Shown: piece after piece, positions 29,926-30,590 of the stretch | Layout: each line of letters opens with the position of its first letter | Position numbering within the stretch: the first letter of the stretch is position 1 | From: DATHVR01 sp035461175 | Lineage (GTDB): Bacteria; Actinomycetota; Acidimicrobiia; Spongiisociales; ZC4RG35 | Length of the DNA stretch: 30,590 nucleotides | Direction: 5' to 3' | Assembly: GCA_035461175.1 (NCBI GenBank) | Contig: DATHVR010000161.1 | Location: forward strand, 1 to 30,590 | Made by a program: the position numbers and the translations under genes | Notes under the pieces: generated by a model | The model's input: only the letters and a program-made list of their open reading frames with translations | Database searches by the model: none | Told to the model about the DNA's origin: nothing

Positions 29926-30590
29926 ATGTTCAAGCGTCTTCGCATTCTCGGAATCGTCCTGGCACTGATGGGCTTCGGCTTCGTCGTCGCCGGCGGCGTC
30001 GCCTTTCTCCAGGTTCAGGACGGATACGGGTCGCTGCAGTCGTTCAGTGAGGCCCAGAACGTCACCCTGAGCTACAACGAGGACGGCCAGCTGGTCGACC
30101 GCGGCACCACCGAAGGTGCCGAGGCGATCATGACCCTGCTCACCGACGACTGGGGCTACCCGGTCAACGAGGCCCATCTCAACCCCGATGATCCGCTGGT
30201 CAACACGGCCACCGAATACATGTATCAGATGGCCACCGTCGGCTACCACGTGCTCAACGGCACCCAGAACGTCGTCTTGGACGAAACGGTCGAGTACAAC
30301 GGCGAGACCTTCCAGCCCGGCAGCTACGAGTTCGCCGTCGACGGCCGCTACTGGACCGACTTCGATCGCTCCCATCCCCTCGAGGGCCCGGCCCGTGAGA
30401 TGGCTTGGAGCGGCGTTGCCCACGGCCTGTTCGGAGAGCTGGGCGTCGGGACCGTCACCCACTCTGCCCTCCAGATGGGCCTCGGCCTGGCCGGCGCCTT
30501 CGCCGGAGTCGGCGCCCTCGCCCTGATCGCCGGTCTCGGCCTGCTGTGGGCCATCAAGGGACGCCAAGGCTTCGAGGGCATCGAGGTGAC
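29926..30590 (+). CDS. Two-helix membrane protein, 3' end outside the window
   Basis: 221 codons are visible before the window ends without a stop. MFKRLRILGI begins a short basic N-terminus followed by a membrane helix (about 7-29). An acidic, Asn/Thr/Tyr-rich domain (about 30-160), probably outside the cell, is followed by a Gly/Ala/Leu-rich helix (about 184-210) and then KGRQGFEG on the cytoplasmic side. WSGVAHGLFGELGVG and QMGLGLAGAFAGVGALALIAG recall small actinobacterial two-helix proteins often carrying a misleading LigA label; this resemblance is from memory and weak. Function unknown. The start is supported by a strong Shine-Dalgarno sequence (AAAGGAAAGG). It follows the repeat-rich leader downstream of tRNA-Pro. 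Confidence 0.75.
   Translation, partial: MFKRLRILGIVLALMGFGFVVAGGVAFLQVQDGYGSLQSFSEAQNVTLSYNEDGQLVDRGTTEGAEAIMTLLTDDWGYPVNEAHLNPDDPLVNTATEYMYQMATVGYHVLNGTQNVVLDETVEYNGETFQPGSYEFAVDGRYWTDFDRSHPLEGPAREMAWSGVAHGLFGELGVGTVTHSALQMGLGLAGAFAGVGALALIAGLGLLWAIKGRQGFEGIEV

Noticed and set aside
29695..30567. A 290-residue open frame on the minus strand
   Set aside because: It crosses the tRNA-Pro gene and its hairpin and is antisense to a membrane-protein frame that has a strong Shine-Dalgarno sequence and clear helices. Its composition is that of a GC-rich shadow frame.

Overview
The window is dense, high-GC bacterial chromosome with one tRNA and very little intergenic space. It most likely comes from an actinobacterium, possibly one of the little-cultured Acidimicrobiia-like lineages. 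That placement rests on gene order (pgsA, gcvH, a GarA-type FHA gene, an FtsR-type merR gene, a bifunctional-nuclease gene and a second merR gene, all on the minus strand, as in mycobacteria) and on leaderless-type start sites. Many genes that begin a transcription unit have a TAnnnT-like -10 box only 6-9 bases before the start codon and no Shine-Dalgarno sequence. Genes inside operons use ATGA-type overlaps or a clear Shine-Dalgarno sequence instead. The lineage is inferred, not proven.

Layout. 1-1514: a tyrosine recombinase coupled to a YpeA-like GNAT acetyltransferase. 1536-5752: a cell-envelope block with an MBOAT O-acyltransferase and a membrane-anchored SGNH hydrolase (minus strand), and, divergently, a membrane-anchored DUF4015 glycoside-hydrolase-like protein with Ig-like domains. 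5756-8884: branched-chain aminotransferase, two acyl or ester enzymes (alpha/beta hydrolase and double hot-dog thioesterase) and a two-helix mini-protein. 8871-12309: phosphoglucomutase/phosphomannomutase, a PEBP-family protein and UDP-glucose 4-epimerase, with a perfect hairpin between the convergent PEBP and galE genes. 12327-17037: a soluble PAS histidine kinase, both subunits of an aconitase-X dehydratase, and a divergent GMC flavin oxidoreductase. 17062-18979: RNase HII, an AlgH-family protein and an EEP-fold phosphoesterase.

18951-26758 is a long minus-strand series. In order of transcription it reads pgsA, gcvH, zinc-ribbon FHA protein, FtsR-like MerR, D,D-carboxypeptidase, hypoxanthine phosphoribosyltransferase, bifunctional nuclease, second MerR, PD-(D/E)XK-like protein, gcvT, a half-length PLP-fold-like protein, and a monoacylglycerol-lipase-like hydrolase. 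It joins membrane lipid synthesis, glycine/one-carbon metabolism, cell-wall trimming and division regulation. Several junctions overlap, so translation is probably coupled.

26868-30590: a GT2 glycosyltransferase with a coupled small membrane protein (possibly frameshifted), a CDGSH iron-sulfur protein facing a haem-oxygenase-like diiron protein, tRNA-Pro(GGG) with a strong downstream hairpin, and a two-helix membrane protein that runs off the end of the window behind an inverted-repeat regulatory region.

The most unusual points are a nuclease-like gene that seems to start at CTG inside the stop of its merR neighbour, a PLP-fold half-protein whose lysine position is threonine, a GarA homologue with a zinc ribbon at its N-terminus, and the near-uniform leaderless starts.
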